Assembly: GCA_950073955.1 (NCBI GenBank)
Contig: CATMRH010000018.1
Span: 1 to 16,998, forward strand
Source of the DNA: an uncultured archaeon
Lineage (GTDB): Archaea; Thermoproteota; Nitrososphaeria; Nitrososphaerales; Nitrosopumilaceae
Reading direction: 5' to 3'
Length of the DNA stretch: 16,998 nucleotides
The translations under genes and the position numbers were made by a program. The notes under the pieces were generated by a model. The model was not told where the DNA came from. It saw nothing but the letters and a program-made list of their open reading frames with translations, and made no database searches. Below, one piece after another: positions 7,591-13,733 of this stretch. The first letter of the stretch is position 1, and the number at the start of each line of letters is the position of its first letter.

Positions 7591-7598
7591 TATATAAT
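7591..7598 (-). promoter_or_regulatory. TATA box of sufC
   Basis: ATTATATA on the minus strand is centred 26.5 nt before the sufC ATG (7568), giving a leaderless transcript. It is one of the clearest boxes in the window. Confidence 0.65.
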
Positions 7599-7661
7599 GC
7601 CGACGAAATTTAGCTAATCCTAATGGAAATTATTTGTAATAAAATGAAAAGGGGGAGGGGA

Positions 7662-8618
7662 TTAATTTTTGGTCAGAGATGGTCTCAAAGTAATTTTGAG
7701 TTTGTAACTTGTTAGAATCTCTTTACATCTATTTCTGATAGTAACTTCTGTGACTCCTGCAACACTTGAAACGTCTCTTTGAAGTACGTTTTGTCCAAGC
7801 AGGACTGATGCAACATACAGATATGCTGCTGCAATTCCATTTGGAGCCTTTCCATCTGAAATGCTACTATCTTTGGTTTTTTCTGCAATTTCCAAGGCTA
7901 GTCTTTCTACTCTAACCTCAGTCTGTGTCATATTTGCTATCTTTGAGATGTATTTGTCCATGGTTACAACTGGGGCTGTAAATTGTCCCATTTCCATTAC
8001 TATGGTTCTATAGTATCTTGCTGCAAGTTTTGTTTTTGATTTGACATCTTTTGCTGGACACATTCCTCTACAAATTTCTTCTAGTGATCTAATTACAGCA
8101 CATTGTTTGCATGCCATGTAAATTGTAGCAGCTGTAATGCTAACTACTGATTTTCCCTTTACATCTACATGTCCATCCAAATTTCTGTATATCATAGAAG
8201 CAGTTTCCAATACGTTCTTTGAAAGATTAAGACCGTCACATGTTTCACCCATTTTTGCTAAAACATTTGCAAGTCTTCTTTCTCTTGGTGAGGAAACTCG
8301 TATTCTTTGTTGCCATTTTCTGAGATTGTGCATTTGATTTGCAACTTCATGGTTGATTGTTTTTCCACTAAAGTCCTTTGTACCAAGTGAGATCTCAGTT
8401 GTTATTCCCAAGTCATGTTGAGAATAAGTCGTCTGTCCTGTCGCTCTTGCTAGCTTCATTTTGTCTTCAAGATTTGAACTAATTGTCTCTGGACCAAAGT
8501 CTGCAATCTGGTCAGCGACTACAACGCCACAACCAGAACAGATTATTTCACCATTCTGCATGTCATCAACTAATGTTGATTTACATTCAGGACAGCTTTG
8601 AGGTTCTGGTATATTCAT
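7662..8618 (-). CDS. tfb: Transcription initiation factor TFB
   Basis: The archaeal TFIIB homologue; it binds the TBP-TATA complex and recruits RNA polymerase. The 318-aa chain has an N-terminal zinc ribbon with Cys9, Cys12, Cys27 and Cys30 (CPEC...CSGCG), a B-finger/linker region (about 35-110), and two cyclin repeats (about 115-205 and 210-305), the first including KSVVSITAATIYMACKQ and the second APNGIAAAYLYVASVLLG. The ATG (8616-8618) overlaps the gar1 TGA (8615-8617) as ATGA, so the two are translationally coupled, a known archaeal gene pair. Thaumarchaeota often carry several TFBs; this operon copy is probably the housekeeping one (inference). A C-rich then T-rich stretch follows the stop (about 7630-7660) and may aid termination. 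Confidence 0.97.
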   Translation of the reverse strand: MNIPEPQSCPECKSTLVDDMQNGEIICSGCGVVVADQIADFGPETISSNLEDKMKLARATGQTTYSQHDLGITTEISLGTKDFSGKTINHEVANQMHNLRKWQQRIRVSSPRERRLANVLAKMGETCDGLNLSKNVLETASMIYRNLDGHVDVKGKSVVSITAATIYMACKQCAVIRSLEEICRGMCPAKDVKSKTKLAARYYRTIVMEMGQFTAPVVTMDKYISKIANMTQTEVRVERLALEIAEKTKDSSISDGKAPNGIAAAYLYVASVLLGQNVLQRDVSSVAGVTEVTIRNRCKEILTSYKLKITLRPSLTKN

Positions 8619-8863
8619 TTTTTTCTTCTCCTAAATTTTTTTGGTGTACTAACAGGAGGTTGTTCAATTGCGAAAACACTTTTGCCAATGTATTTTTTGA
8701 TATTGTTTGTTAACGGAGTTGCAGATGCAAAGGGTCTTCTTACTGGACCAATTAATTCCATTACTTTTGCAACTCTAGTTCCTTTTTTGTCACAGAGTAT
8801 TTGTCCTTCAACTAGTTTGTTGGATAGTTGAATGATTACCCTACCACTTCCGGCTAGGTGCAT
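8615..8863 (-). CDS. gar1: H/ACA ribonucleoprotein subunit Gar1
   Basis: Gar1 is the small beta-barrel subunit of the box H/ACA RNP that, with Cbf5, Nop10 and L7Ae, pseudouridylates rRNA. The 82-aa chain shows GQILCDKKGTRVAKVMELIGPV (about 21-42), then RPFASATP and KYIGKSVFAI, typical of the Gar1 core, and ends in a basic tail (KKFRRRKK). A TTG at 8884 would add seven residues, but a strong Shine-Dalgarno AGGAGGT (8874-8880) sits 10 nt before the ATG at 8861-8863 and would lie inside that longer form. I therefore use the ATG. Its stop overlaps the TFB start. Confidence 0.93.
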   Translation of the reverse strand: MHLAGSGRVIIQLSNKLVEGQILCDKKGTRVAKVMELIGPVRRPFASATPLTNNIKKYIGKSVFAIEQPPVSTPKKFRRRKK

Positions 8864-8873
8864 TATTTCGCCT

Positions 8874-8880
8874 ACCTCCT
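8874..8880 (-). promoter_or_regulatory. Strong Shine-Dalgarno of gar1
   Basis: AGGAGGT on the minus strand, 10 nt before the ATG at 8863, matches the archaeal 16S anti-SD. It is the clearest ribosome binding site in a window of mostly leaderless genes and marks gar1 as an internal operon gene. It decides the start against the upstream TTG. Confidence 0.75.
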
Positions 8881-8957
8881 GCAATTAAAAATACTAACAT
8901 GGTATTCCTATCATAGACTTCTGTCAACTTTACTTTAGTTAAGAGCTAGATTTGATT

Positions 8958-9257
8958 TTATTTTGACTGTTTGGACCTTTTCAAAATTAGTTTTTCAGAA
9001 ATTTTGTTAAGAATTTTTGTTTTGGGAGATCCTTTTGGCAAAACAACATACCCTGACCTGACAAATGGTCTTTTAGGAAATCTTACTTTATCATTAGACT
9101 CTGTAATTTCAAATCCCGCAACTTTTGTTGCATCTATCAACTCTTTCAATGAAGGATCAAAAATACATTTTTCCAATCCCTGTCTTCTCCCTTTTGATTT
9201 TTTTAAATTCCTGTTAAAATAATCCAACCAGATTACGATATGTTCGTAATCTTTCAT
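8958..9257 (-). CDS. srp19: Signal recognition particle subunit SRP19
   Basis: SRP19 binds the S domain of 7S RNA and promotes SRP54 loading for co-translational targeting. The 99-aa protein shows IVIWLDYFNRNLKKSKGRR (about 7-25), the family's RNA-binding signature, later RFPKRPFVRSGYVVLP (about 59-74), and a basic C-terminus. Length is typical of archaeal SRP19. The ATG (9255-9257) follows the S8e stop by one base, with a weak AAGGA just upstream, so it is co-transcribed with S8e. The next gene, gar1, starts 94 bp downstream. Confidence 0.93.
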   Translation of the reverse strand: MKDYEHIVIWLDYFNRNLKKSKGRRQGLEKCIFDPSLKELIDATKVAGFEITESNDKVRFPKRPFVRSGYVVLPKGSPKTKILNKISEKLILKRSKQSK

Positions 9258-9258
9258 T

Positions 9259-9642
9259 TTATTCCTTTAGTAAAACTGCGTTAACTATTCCGTTTTGTCC
9301 TGGTTTAGAAACTATTCTGCACTTACCTTCTTGTATTTCTAGTATGGCACCTTTTGTAATGATGCCACGTCTTTTGTAATCATTATTTGTAGCATTCTCT
9401 AAAACTTTGAGAATTTTTGTCTTCTTTACTTTAGCATCTCCAGTAGATAGATTAACAAAATCAATTGTTTTCAAAGCTGTCTTTCTATTGTTTCCACGTA
9501 CTCGTCTTGTTATTGTTACTTGAGCTCCATTGACAGGTTCATTTGGATATCTATCAATTTCATACTTTCGTCTAGTTCTAAGTGGATGTCTTCTTCCTCC
9601 AGTAATTTTACTGGTTGCTAAATTCTCTACGCACTTTTTCAC
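9259..9642 (-). CDS. rps8e: 30S ribosomal protein S8e
   Basis: An archaeal/eukaryotic-type small-subunit protein of 127 aa. Family features: SKITGGRRHPLRTRRKYEIDRYPNEP split across residues 11-36, the GNNRKTALKT segment (about 50-59), and KRRGIITKGAILEIQEG (about 91-107). The start is GTG at 9640-9642. A TATA-like box (9665-9672) centred exactly 26.5 nt upstream predicts a transcript beginning at this codon, so the GTG start is well supported. It is the promoter-proximal gene of the S8e-SRP19-Gar1-TFB set, all translation, RNP or transcription components. Confidence 0.95.
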   Translation of the reverse strand: MKKCVENLATSKITGGRRHPLRTRRKYEIDRYPNEPVNGAQVTITRRVRGNNRKTALKTIDFVNLSTGDAKVKKTKILKVLENATNNDYKRRGIITKGAILEIQEGKCRIVSKPGQNGIVNAVLLKE

Positions 9643-9664
9643 AAAAACTTGTCTGAATTACTCT

Positions 9665-9672
9665 AATTTATA
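9665..9672 (-). promoter_or_regulatory. TATA box of the S8e-SRP19-Gar1-TFB operon
   Basis: TATAAATT on the minus strand is centred 26.5 nt before the GTG start of S8e, predicting a leaderless mRNA for the first gene while downstream genes use coupling or Shine-Dalgarno sites. Confidence 0.6.
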
Positions 9673-9709
9673 CAAAACGCAAAAAATTAGGCCTGTATCA
9701 AAAAATCTA

Positions 9710-10288
9710 CTAGTTTAGTTCTGTAACAATTTGAGGGGTGGAATTTGTTTGGCTCATCCTAGCTGTTTTTCTCACTTTGGAGAAAAGTCTTTGTTTTAGA
9801 TCTTCTACATCTCCTTGAATTCCAAAATACTTTTGAAACTTTTCTGTTGTCGAATAAATTTTTAACCTTCCGACATTTTGATGACTGATGTAATCTAATT
9901 GTCGTAATTCTTTTAGATGTGCATAAACGCCTGTTCCTCTCACTTCAACTAATTGCTTTGATGAGATTGGTTGACTATACGCAATGTACGATAATGTCTT
10001 CAGTGCCGCATTTGGAAGAACAGGTTTTGAAGCATATCTTTTCACCGTAGAGCTGTATTCTGGCTTTAGCTGAAATACGTATGATCCATCTGGAAGTATG
10101 ACTACTTCAAGTGCTTTGAACGCTGACTTTGTATTTTTCATAATGTTCTTGAGTAATTCTAGTGTCTTTGTCCTAGATTCTGTGCCTGAGGCTCTGATTA
10201 AATCTTCTATTCTAAGAGGCCTGCCAGCTGAGTAAAGCGCTGCTTCAATTCTTGCCGTCGCTTCATCCATATTCATTATTTTAGCCAA
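9710..10288 (-). CDS. scpB: Segregation and condensation protein B
   Basis: ScpB is a dimeric winged-helix kleisin-associated subunit that works with ScpA and SMC in chromosome compaction and segregation. The protein (192 aa) shows DEATARIEAALYSAGRPLRIEDL at residues 8-30 in two adjacent blocks, then PVLPNAALKTLSYIAYSQPI (about 89-108) and RQLDYISHQNVGRLKIYSTTEKFQKYFG, the second winged helix. A Ser/Thr-rich tail follows. The start is uncertain: TTG 10288 has an AGGTGAG ribosome-site-like sequence about 11 nt upstream, while ATG 10276 (MNMDEATA) lacks one. It follows scpA by about 53 bp. Archaeal ScpAB without an adjacent smc is common. Confidence 0.9.
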   Translation of the reverse strand: MAKIMNMDEATARIEAALYSAGRPLRIEDLIRASGTESRTKTLELLKNIMKNTKSAFKALEVVILPDGSYVFQLKPEYSSTVKRYASKPVLPNAALKTLSYIAYSQPISSKQLVEVRGTGVYAHLKELRQLDYISHQNVGRLKIYSTTEKFQKYFGIQGDVEDLKQRLFSKVRKTARMSQTNSTPQIVTELN

Positions 10289-10341
10289 TTATCTATATCT
10301 CACCTAAAATCTAGTTAAAGAAATCTTTTCTCCATTATTGA

Positions 10342-11043
10342 TCAGTTTGTTAATTCTTCTTTTATTACAGTAATTTTGATGTCGTCTTCAACTTGTTCAA
10401 GATCTACCTTTTGGTCTCTAGCCAAAAATAATATTGCGAAGAAACATCTGATTGAATCAATTTCATCTAGTTCTGTAATAATGTCTTGAAGTAACCCAAA
10501 TCCTTTTAATGAAATTTTTTTCATCACCAAGTCTTCATATTTTCCAATGATATTTTCAAGTGAAATGAAATATTCATTAAAATCAGGCGCTTCAATTGGC
10601 TCAATCTCTAATCGTCTGTTTCTTCTTGATTGAGGATTGGCAATTGTACCAATGAGATTTTGAAGTAATCCTAGCAAATCATCTAATGAAACTGGATATG
10701 TGGATTCATGCCTGAATGGAATGTCGATTAATTGAATATTTACATCTGTTCTCTGATGCATTGATTTTTTCTCCATTGCAGCTCTTTGTAATGCAAAAAT
10801 ACTTTCAACTTTCATTCTATAGATTAATGATGATGATAATGCTGCCATACCTGCAACTTTGAGATCTTTTTTACCTGATTTTTCTAGAATTTTTATCAAT
10901 AAATTCAAAATTTGAATCAAGTCAATATCCCAAACGTCTTTTTTGGCAACAGACGAGGGACTAAATAGAATATTCACTGGATCTTGAGAAATGCTATTGG
11001 GAGTTTGTGGGTCACTCACACAATTACTTTCGTCATATTCCAT
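10342..11043 (-). CDS. scpA: Segregation and condensation protein A (kleisin)
   Basis: ScpA is the kleisin that bridges SMC heads and binds ScpB. Recognisable parts are the family start PVNILFSP...VWDIDLIQILNLLIK, then KDLKVAGMAALSSSLIYRMKVE, and a C-terminal winged-helix region (ITELDEIDSIRCFFAILFLARDQKVDLEQ) that matches the SMC-binding end. A TTG at 11082 would give 246 aa; I chose the ATG at 11041-11043 (233 aa) because the only nearby TATA-like element on this strand (AATATAAG, 11085-11092) would start RNA near 11062, downstream of the TTG. The core domain lies after both starts, so the assignment is unaffected. Paired with scpB. Confidence 0.88.
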   Translation of the reverse strand: MEYDESNCVSDPQTPNSISQDPVNILFSPSSVAKKDVWDIDLIQILNLLIKILEKSGKKDLKVAGMAALSSSLIYRMKVESIFALQRAAMEKKSMHQRTDVNIQLIDIPFRHESTYPVSLDDLLGLLQNLIGTIANPQSRRNRRLEIEPIEAPDFNEYFISLENIIGKYEDLVMKKISLKGFGLLQDIITELDEIDSIRCFFAILFLARDQKVDLEQVEDDIKITVIKEELTN

Positions 11044-11084
11044 AATATCTAAAGGCTCTATTTTTTTCTCACTTCCAGTCAACT

Positions 11085-11092
11085 CTTATATT
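11085..11092 (+). promoter_or_regulatory. TATA box of the alcohol dehydrogenase gene, possibly shared with scpA
   Basis: CTTATATT is centred 25.5 nt before the ATG at 11114, which predicts a leaderless transcript and argues against the ATG at 11096. Its reverse complement AATATAAG could also drive scpA toward the minus strand, so this may be a bidirectional element. Confidence 0.55.
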
Positions 11093-11113
11093 GTTATGAC
11101 AAAAAATCCCTCT

Positions 11114-12190
11114 ATGAAGTCTGCCAGAATCACAGGCCCTAATGAGCCTCTCGCAGTTATAGAATCTGATACGCCAAAACCTCAAGGAAATGAGGTTCTA
11201 GTTAAAGTACAATCTGTTGGTGTCTGTCATAGTGATTTACACTTGTGGGAAGGTGGTTATGATCTTGGAGATGGACAATTTATGAAAGTTACAGATAGAG
11301 GTGTAAAATATCCTGTAACTCCCGGGCATGAGATTGCTGGCACTGTTGAAGAAATCGGTGATGCTGTTTCTGGAATATCAAAAGATGACCAAGTTTTAAT
11401 TTTTCCTTGGATAGGCTGTGGAGAATGTCCTGCATGTAAAGTAGGAAATGAAAATCTATGTGATACCCCAAAATCGATGGGTGTTTTTCAAGATGGCGGG
11501 TATTCTGATTACGCTTTAGTTCCTCATTCTAAATATTTGGCAAAACTTGATGGTGTTGATCCAGACTCAGCAACTTCTCTTGCTTGTTCTGGACTTACTG
11601 CATACAATGCTGTAAAAAAAGCAAATGCAAATTCACCAGAATTTTTACTGATAATTGGGGCTGGTGGTTTAGGATTGATGGCAATTCAACTTGCAAAAGC
11701 AATAACTAAAGCCAAAATTATCTGCATTGATAATGATGATAAAAAATTTGAAACTGCAAAAAAGATGGGTGCAGATTTTGTTGTAAATACTAATGTAATT
11801 GGATCTATATCTACTGGAATTGGAGGTCCAGTAGAAAAAATAATTTCTATTTGTAATGGCAAAGGAGCTGACAGTGTTATCGACTTTGTAAATGCTCCTC
11901 AAACTGTAAAAACAGCACTGGCAGTTTTACGAAAAAGGGGAAATCTGGTACTTGTTGGACTTTTTGGAGGCTCTCTAGAAATATCACTTGTAACAATTCC
12001 ACTCAAATCAATTACTATTCAGGGCGCTTACACTGGTAACTATAATGATATGGTTGAATTGATTGAGTTAGCAAAAAAAGGTGTAATAAAACCAGTAATA
12101 TCAAAAAAATATACTCTCGATGAGGCAAATACTGCCTTGAAAGATCTCAAAGCACGAAAAATCATTGGCCGTGCTGTGATAAACCCATAG
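11114..12190 (+). CDS. Zinc-dependent alcohol dehydrogenase (MDR superfamily)
   Basis: A 358-aa NAD(P)-dependent medium-chain dehydrogenase. Catalytic zinc ligands are visible as Cys38 (GVCHSDLHLWEGG), His72 (PGHEIAG) and Cys158 (LACSGLTAYNA). The structural-zinc lobe has Cys102, Cys105, Cys108 and Cys116 (CGECPACKVGNENLC). The Rossmann turn is IGAGGLG (181-187), followed by an acidic residue in CIDNDD that suggests NAD preference. The start MKSARITGP matches the family and the TATA position; an ATG at 11096 would add MTKNPS. Substrate is not evident; archaeal relatives oxidise or reduce small alcohols and aldehydes. It stands alone, divergent from scpA, and is followed by the long gene-poor region. 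Confidence 0.94.
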   Translation: MKSARITGPNEPLAVIESDTPKPQGNEVLVKVQSVGVCHSDLHLWEGGYDLGDGQFMKVTDRGVKYPVTPGHEIAGTVEEIGDAVSGISKDDQVLIFPWIGCGECPACKVGNENLCDTPKSMGVFQDGGYSDYALVPHSKYLAKLDGVDPDSATSLACSGLTAYNAVKKANANSPEFLLIIGAGGLGLMAIQLAKAITKAKIICIDNDDKKFETAKKMGADFVVNTNVIGSISTGIGGPVEKIISICNGKGADSVIDFVNAPQTVKTALAVLRKRGNLVLVGLFGGSLEISLVTIPLKSITIQGAYTGNYNDMVELIELAKKGVIKPVISKKYTLDEANTALKDLKARKIIGRAVINP

Positions 12191-12212
12191 TTTGATTTTT
12201 CATTACAAAATC

Positions 12213-12220
12213 TTATAAAA
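12213..12220 (+). promoter_or_regulatory. Orphan TATA-like box downstream of the alcohol dehydrogenase
   Basis: TTATAAAA matches the archaeal consensus. Transcription would start near 12242, where the only continuing frame has ATT rather than ATG. It may drive an RNA, a decayed gene, or occur by chance in AT-rich DNA. Confidence 0.3.
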
Positions 12221-12682
12221 TAAAACCATTGGATATTGGTATTGGATTATGGGAAAAAGAAAATCCTGATAGAAATTATCCTACCAATAAAGGATTGAGA
12301 CAATATTCAATGTTTAGAAATTATTCAGATTATGTTGTAACGTTTAAGATTTAGTTCGTTGTTCTAAAGATAAAGTCTTCATCGGTTTTACTCATTCCAA
12401 CTCTAATTTTTCTTGGTTTTCTTTACCTTTTATTGTCACTGTTTGGCAATTCTAAAATTATTGAGATGCTAGAATTGGGATCATCATTAAATATCATTTT
12501 GACGTATAGAATATAACGAGAAGCTATTGTTCTGCGTCGTGGAATGATTAGTCTGGAAAACATTCATGTTATGGTAGTCCTAGATTCATGTTTTCCATGT
12601 ACCTCGTTGATTTTAATTTATGAAATTCTATTTTTTGTTTTCCTGTTAGAGCAATCTTTATCTTTCTTGTTACCCTTATTCA

Positions 12683-12811
12683 TTATAGAAGACTCCCCTT
12701 GAGTGTTTCGTATACCAGCTGGTAATACTCGGCAGTCTGCCAGTTGGATTTTTCATTATTGTAGTGTTTGATTGTACTTAGACCCCTTGACAGATTTAAT
12801 GAAATATTCAA
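12683..12811 (-). CDS. Possible small or remnant protein frame
   Basis: A 42-codon minus-strand frame with a TTG start, no TATA box at the expected distance and no recognisable family. Its second half (KSNWQTAEYYQLVYETLKG) has the look of an amphipathic helix from a real protein, which raises the possibility of a gene fragment. It is followed by a 21-codon frame starting in the overlap TAATG. Weak call. Confidence 0.2.
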   Translation of the reverse strand: MNISLNLSRGLSTIKHYNNEKSNWQTAEYYQLVYETLKGSLL

Positions 12812-12951
12812 TCAAAGATTTGTAATTCAGAGTTCAAGCCAAACCCCGAACTACCAAGATGAGAGGAAAGGGTGAACATAATTAGAATATTTTGGTGTAA
12901 TATGAATGTGATAGGATAAAATTTTATAATAAAATATCAATACACATAATC

Positions 12952-12973
12952 AAAAAAATAAAAAAGAAAAAAC
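12952..12973 (-). terminator. Oligo-T terminator of the disrupted helical-protein gene
   Basis: The minus strand reads runs of six, six and seven T starting seven bases after the TAG at 12980. Such T-tracts terminate archaeal RNA polymerase. Its placement supports 12980-13361 as a genuine former or present transcription unit. Confidence 0.6.
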
Positions 12974-12979
12974 ATCACA

Positions 12980-13361
12980 CTAATTTCTTGGTTGTGTGAA
13001 TGTTGAAATCCATGATTGTAGAATATTTTTATTCAAATCAGTAAAAGTACTTGCACTATTGTTCCATGTCTGAATGTTTTTTTGGATTGCACTAGTAGTT
13101 GCTTGAATAATCTGATTTTGTACAGATTTTGCTTTGATAATTTGCTTGTTGGTATCTACAATAGCAGTTTTTGCTGCAGTTGTAATATCTGCATTAATTC
13201 CAGTCTTTTTTGCAAATTCTTTGATGATAAAATTAAATGGCGCAGCCCATTTTTGCAGAACTTTGAGAGATTACCTCTCCTTGCCAGGTCATATACCTGT
13301 TAGCCATTTTTGTTCTGCAGGGCTACGCAGTCTATTTGTTATGTTGGATGTCTAATGACAT
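12980..13361 (-). pseudogene. 5'-disrupted small helical (phasin-like) protein gene
   Basis: A 96-codon minus-strand frame (13270-12980) has clear coding character but no start codon: SLKVLQKWAAPFNFIIKEF at its beginning, then TAAKTAIVDTNKQIIKAK, QNQIIQATTSAIQKNIQTW, ending ILQSWISTFTQPRN. It is Ala/Gln/Lys rich with three Trp and predicted amphipathic helices, resembling phasin-type granule-associated proteins; that resemblance is my inference. Upstream, an ATG at 13361 (MSLDIQHNK) sits 25.5 nt after a good TATA box but meets TAG after nine codons, and another ATG at 13307 (MANRYMTW) is one base out of frame with the main body. A T-rich terminator follows. The span 13361-12980 is 3n+1 long, so at least one frameshift separates start and body. 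A pseudogene, a sequencing error, or unusual expression remain possible. Confidence 0.55.
13247..13328. repeat. Interrupted 17-bp inverted repeat enclosing two hairpins
   Basis: On the minus strand, GCGTAGCCC + TGCAGAAC pairs with GTTCTGCA + (AAAAT bulge) + GGGCTGCGC, giving 8 bp and 9 bp (one U·G) stacked around a one-sided five-base bulge. Inside are two hairpins: CAGGT/ACCTG (five-base loop) and GAGAG/CTCTC (five-base loop). The fold is a three-way-junction shape. AAAAATGG(G)CT also occurs twice as a direct repeat. It covers the exact place where the helical-protein gene loses its reading frame. Confidence 0.6.
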
Positions 13362-13382
13362 CAAACAACTATACTAACTGAT

Positions 13383-13390
13383 CTATTTAA
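13383..13390 (-). promoter_or_regulatory. TATA box of the disrupted gene, inside a small palindrome
   Basis: TTAAATAG on the minus strand is centred 25.5 nt before the ATG at 13361. It is embedded in GATCT-ATTTA-AGATC (13380-13394), a perfect inverted repeat that could act as an operator or be chance. Confidence 0.5.
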
Positions 13391-13480
13391 GATCTAATGC
13401 GGTATTTTTGAACATCTGTTTAATCAAGATTTTATGCCACTCATTTTAAAGGAAAGTTTATCTCTTTTATTGTACTTAAT

Positions 13481-13594
13481 ATGATACCTCTTTTTGAGGT
13501 GTCAATTGGTCCAGCTGCATCCGACCAAGCAAAGCAGCTGGAACACTTTAATTTCAAAGATAACAATCAAATTAAAAAGTTAAATAATTTTTGA
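13481..13594 (+). CDS. Possible 37-aa small protein
   Basis: An ATG-initiated frame, MIPLFEVSIGPAASDQAKQ continuing to KKLNNF. It is hydrophilic, with no cysteines, signal or membrane segment and no recognised family. There is no ribosome binding site; a weak AGTTTATC lies about 22 nt upstream. The same bases form strong potential RNA structure (ACCTC/GAGGT hairpin and the TTGGTC/GACCAA plus CCAGCTG/CAGCTGG pairings), so it may equally be the 5' part of a noncoding RNA. I keep it as a low-confidence alternative. Confidence 0.3.
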   Translation: MIPLFEVSIGPAASDQAKQLEHFNFKDNNQIKKLNNF

Positions 13595-13667
13595 TACAAA
13601 TTTTCATGATGGTGGCTGTTAGCTTATTCAAATAAGTTTCAGAAGCATAACTGGACACACAGTCACC
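13486..13667 (+). ncRNA. Candidate structured RNA
   Basis: Four local folds occur in 180 bases. First, hairpin ACCTC-TTTTT-GAGGT (13486-13500). Second and third, overlapping pairings TTGGTC (13506-13511) with GACCAA (13523-13528), and CCAGCTG (13511-13517) with CAGCTGG (13535-13541), in the order of an H-type pseudoknot or a two-state switch. Fourth, a three-way junction with a 9-bp stem GGTGGCTGT (13611-13619)/ACAGTCACC (13659-13667, one G·U) enclosing CTTAT/ATAAG and TTCAG/CTGGA hairpins. No known RNA family was recognised, and strand is assumed plus from the weak upstream TATA-like sequence. Confidence 0.35.
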
Positions 13668-13733
13668 TTCTAGATTATCTGAAATTATCTTAAGATTGTT
13701 AAAATATAATTCTTAATTCAGGTTAATTAGATT

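Larger units (their letters stand above)
12191..12960. other. Gene-poor region with short open frames and a 10-bp inverted repeat
   Basis: About 770 bases with no recognisable intact gene. It contains an orphan TATA-like box (TTATAAAA, 12213-12220) followed by a plus-strand open frame to 12354 (ends ...YSDYVVTFKI) that lacks an ATG. On the minus strand are frames of 46 aa (12423-12563, ATG) and 42 aa (12683-12811, TTG; contains NNEKSNWQTAEYYQLVYETL), the latter protein-like but unidentified. Perfect 10-bp arms TGGAAAACAT (12554-12563) and ATGTTTTCCA (12588-12597) form a hairpin with a 24-nt loop. CCCCTTGA occurs twice (12695, 12783), and the palindrome ACCAGCTGGT is at 12714-12723. Best read as decayed genes or an undetected RNA. 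Confidence 0.5.

Noticed and set aside
10991..11113. N-terminal extension of the alcohol dehydrogenase
   Set aside because: It is antisense to scpA, and the TATA spacing plus the family start place the first codon at 11114.
12863..12870. GAGGAAAG resembling the conserved region I of RNase P RNA
   Set aside because: The other conserved regions and the long P1 helix are not found, and the area is too AT-rich for an RNase P RNA.
13082..13355. Plus-strand frames of 73 aa in the gene-poor region
   Set aside because: They are antisense to the minus-strand helical-protein frame, are Cys/Phe rich in an AT-driven way, and lack promoter or family features.
13247..13361. Archaeal pre-mRNA intron with a bulge-helix-bulge joining MSLDIQ... 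to the helical body
   Set aside because: The fold has a single five-base bulge on one strand rather than two three-base bulges around a 4-bp helix, and no splice choice gave a convincing protein.
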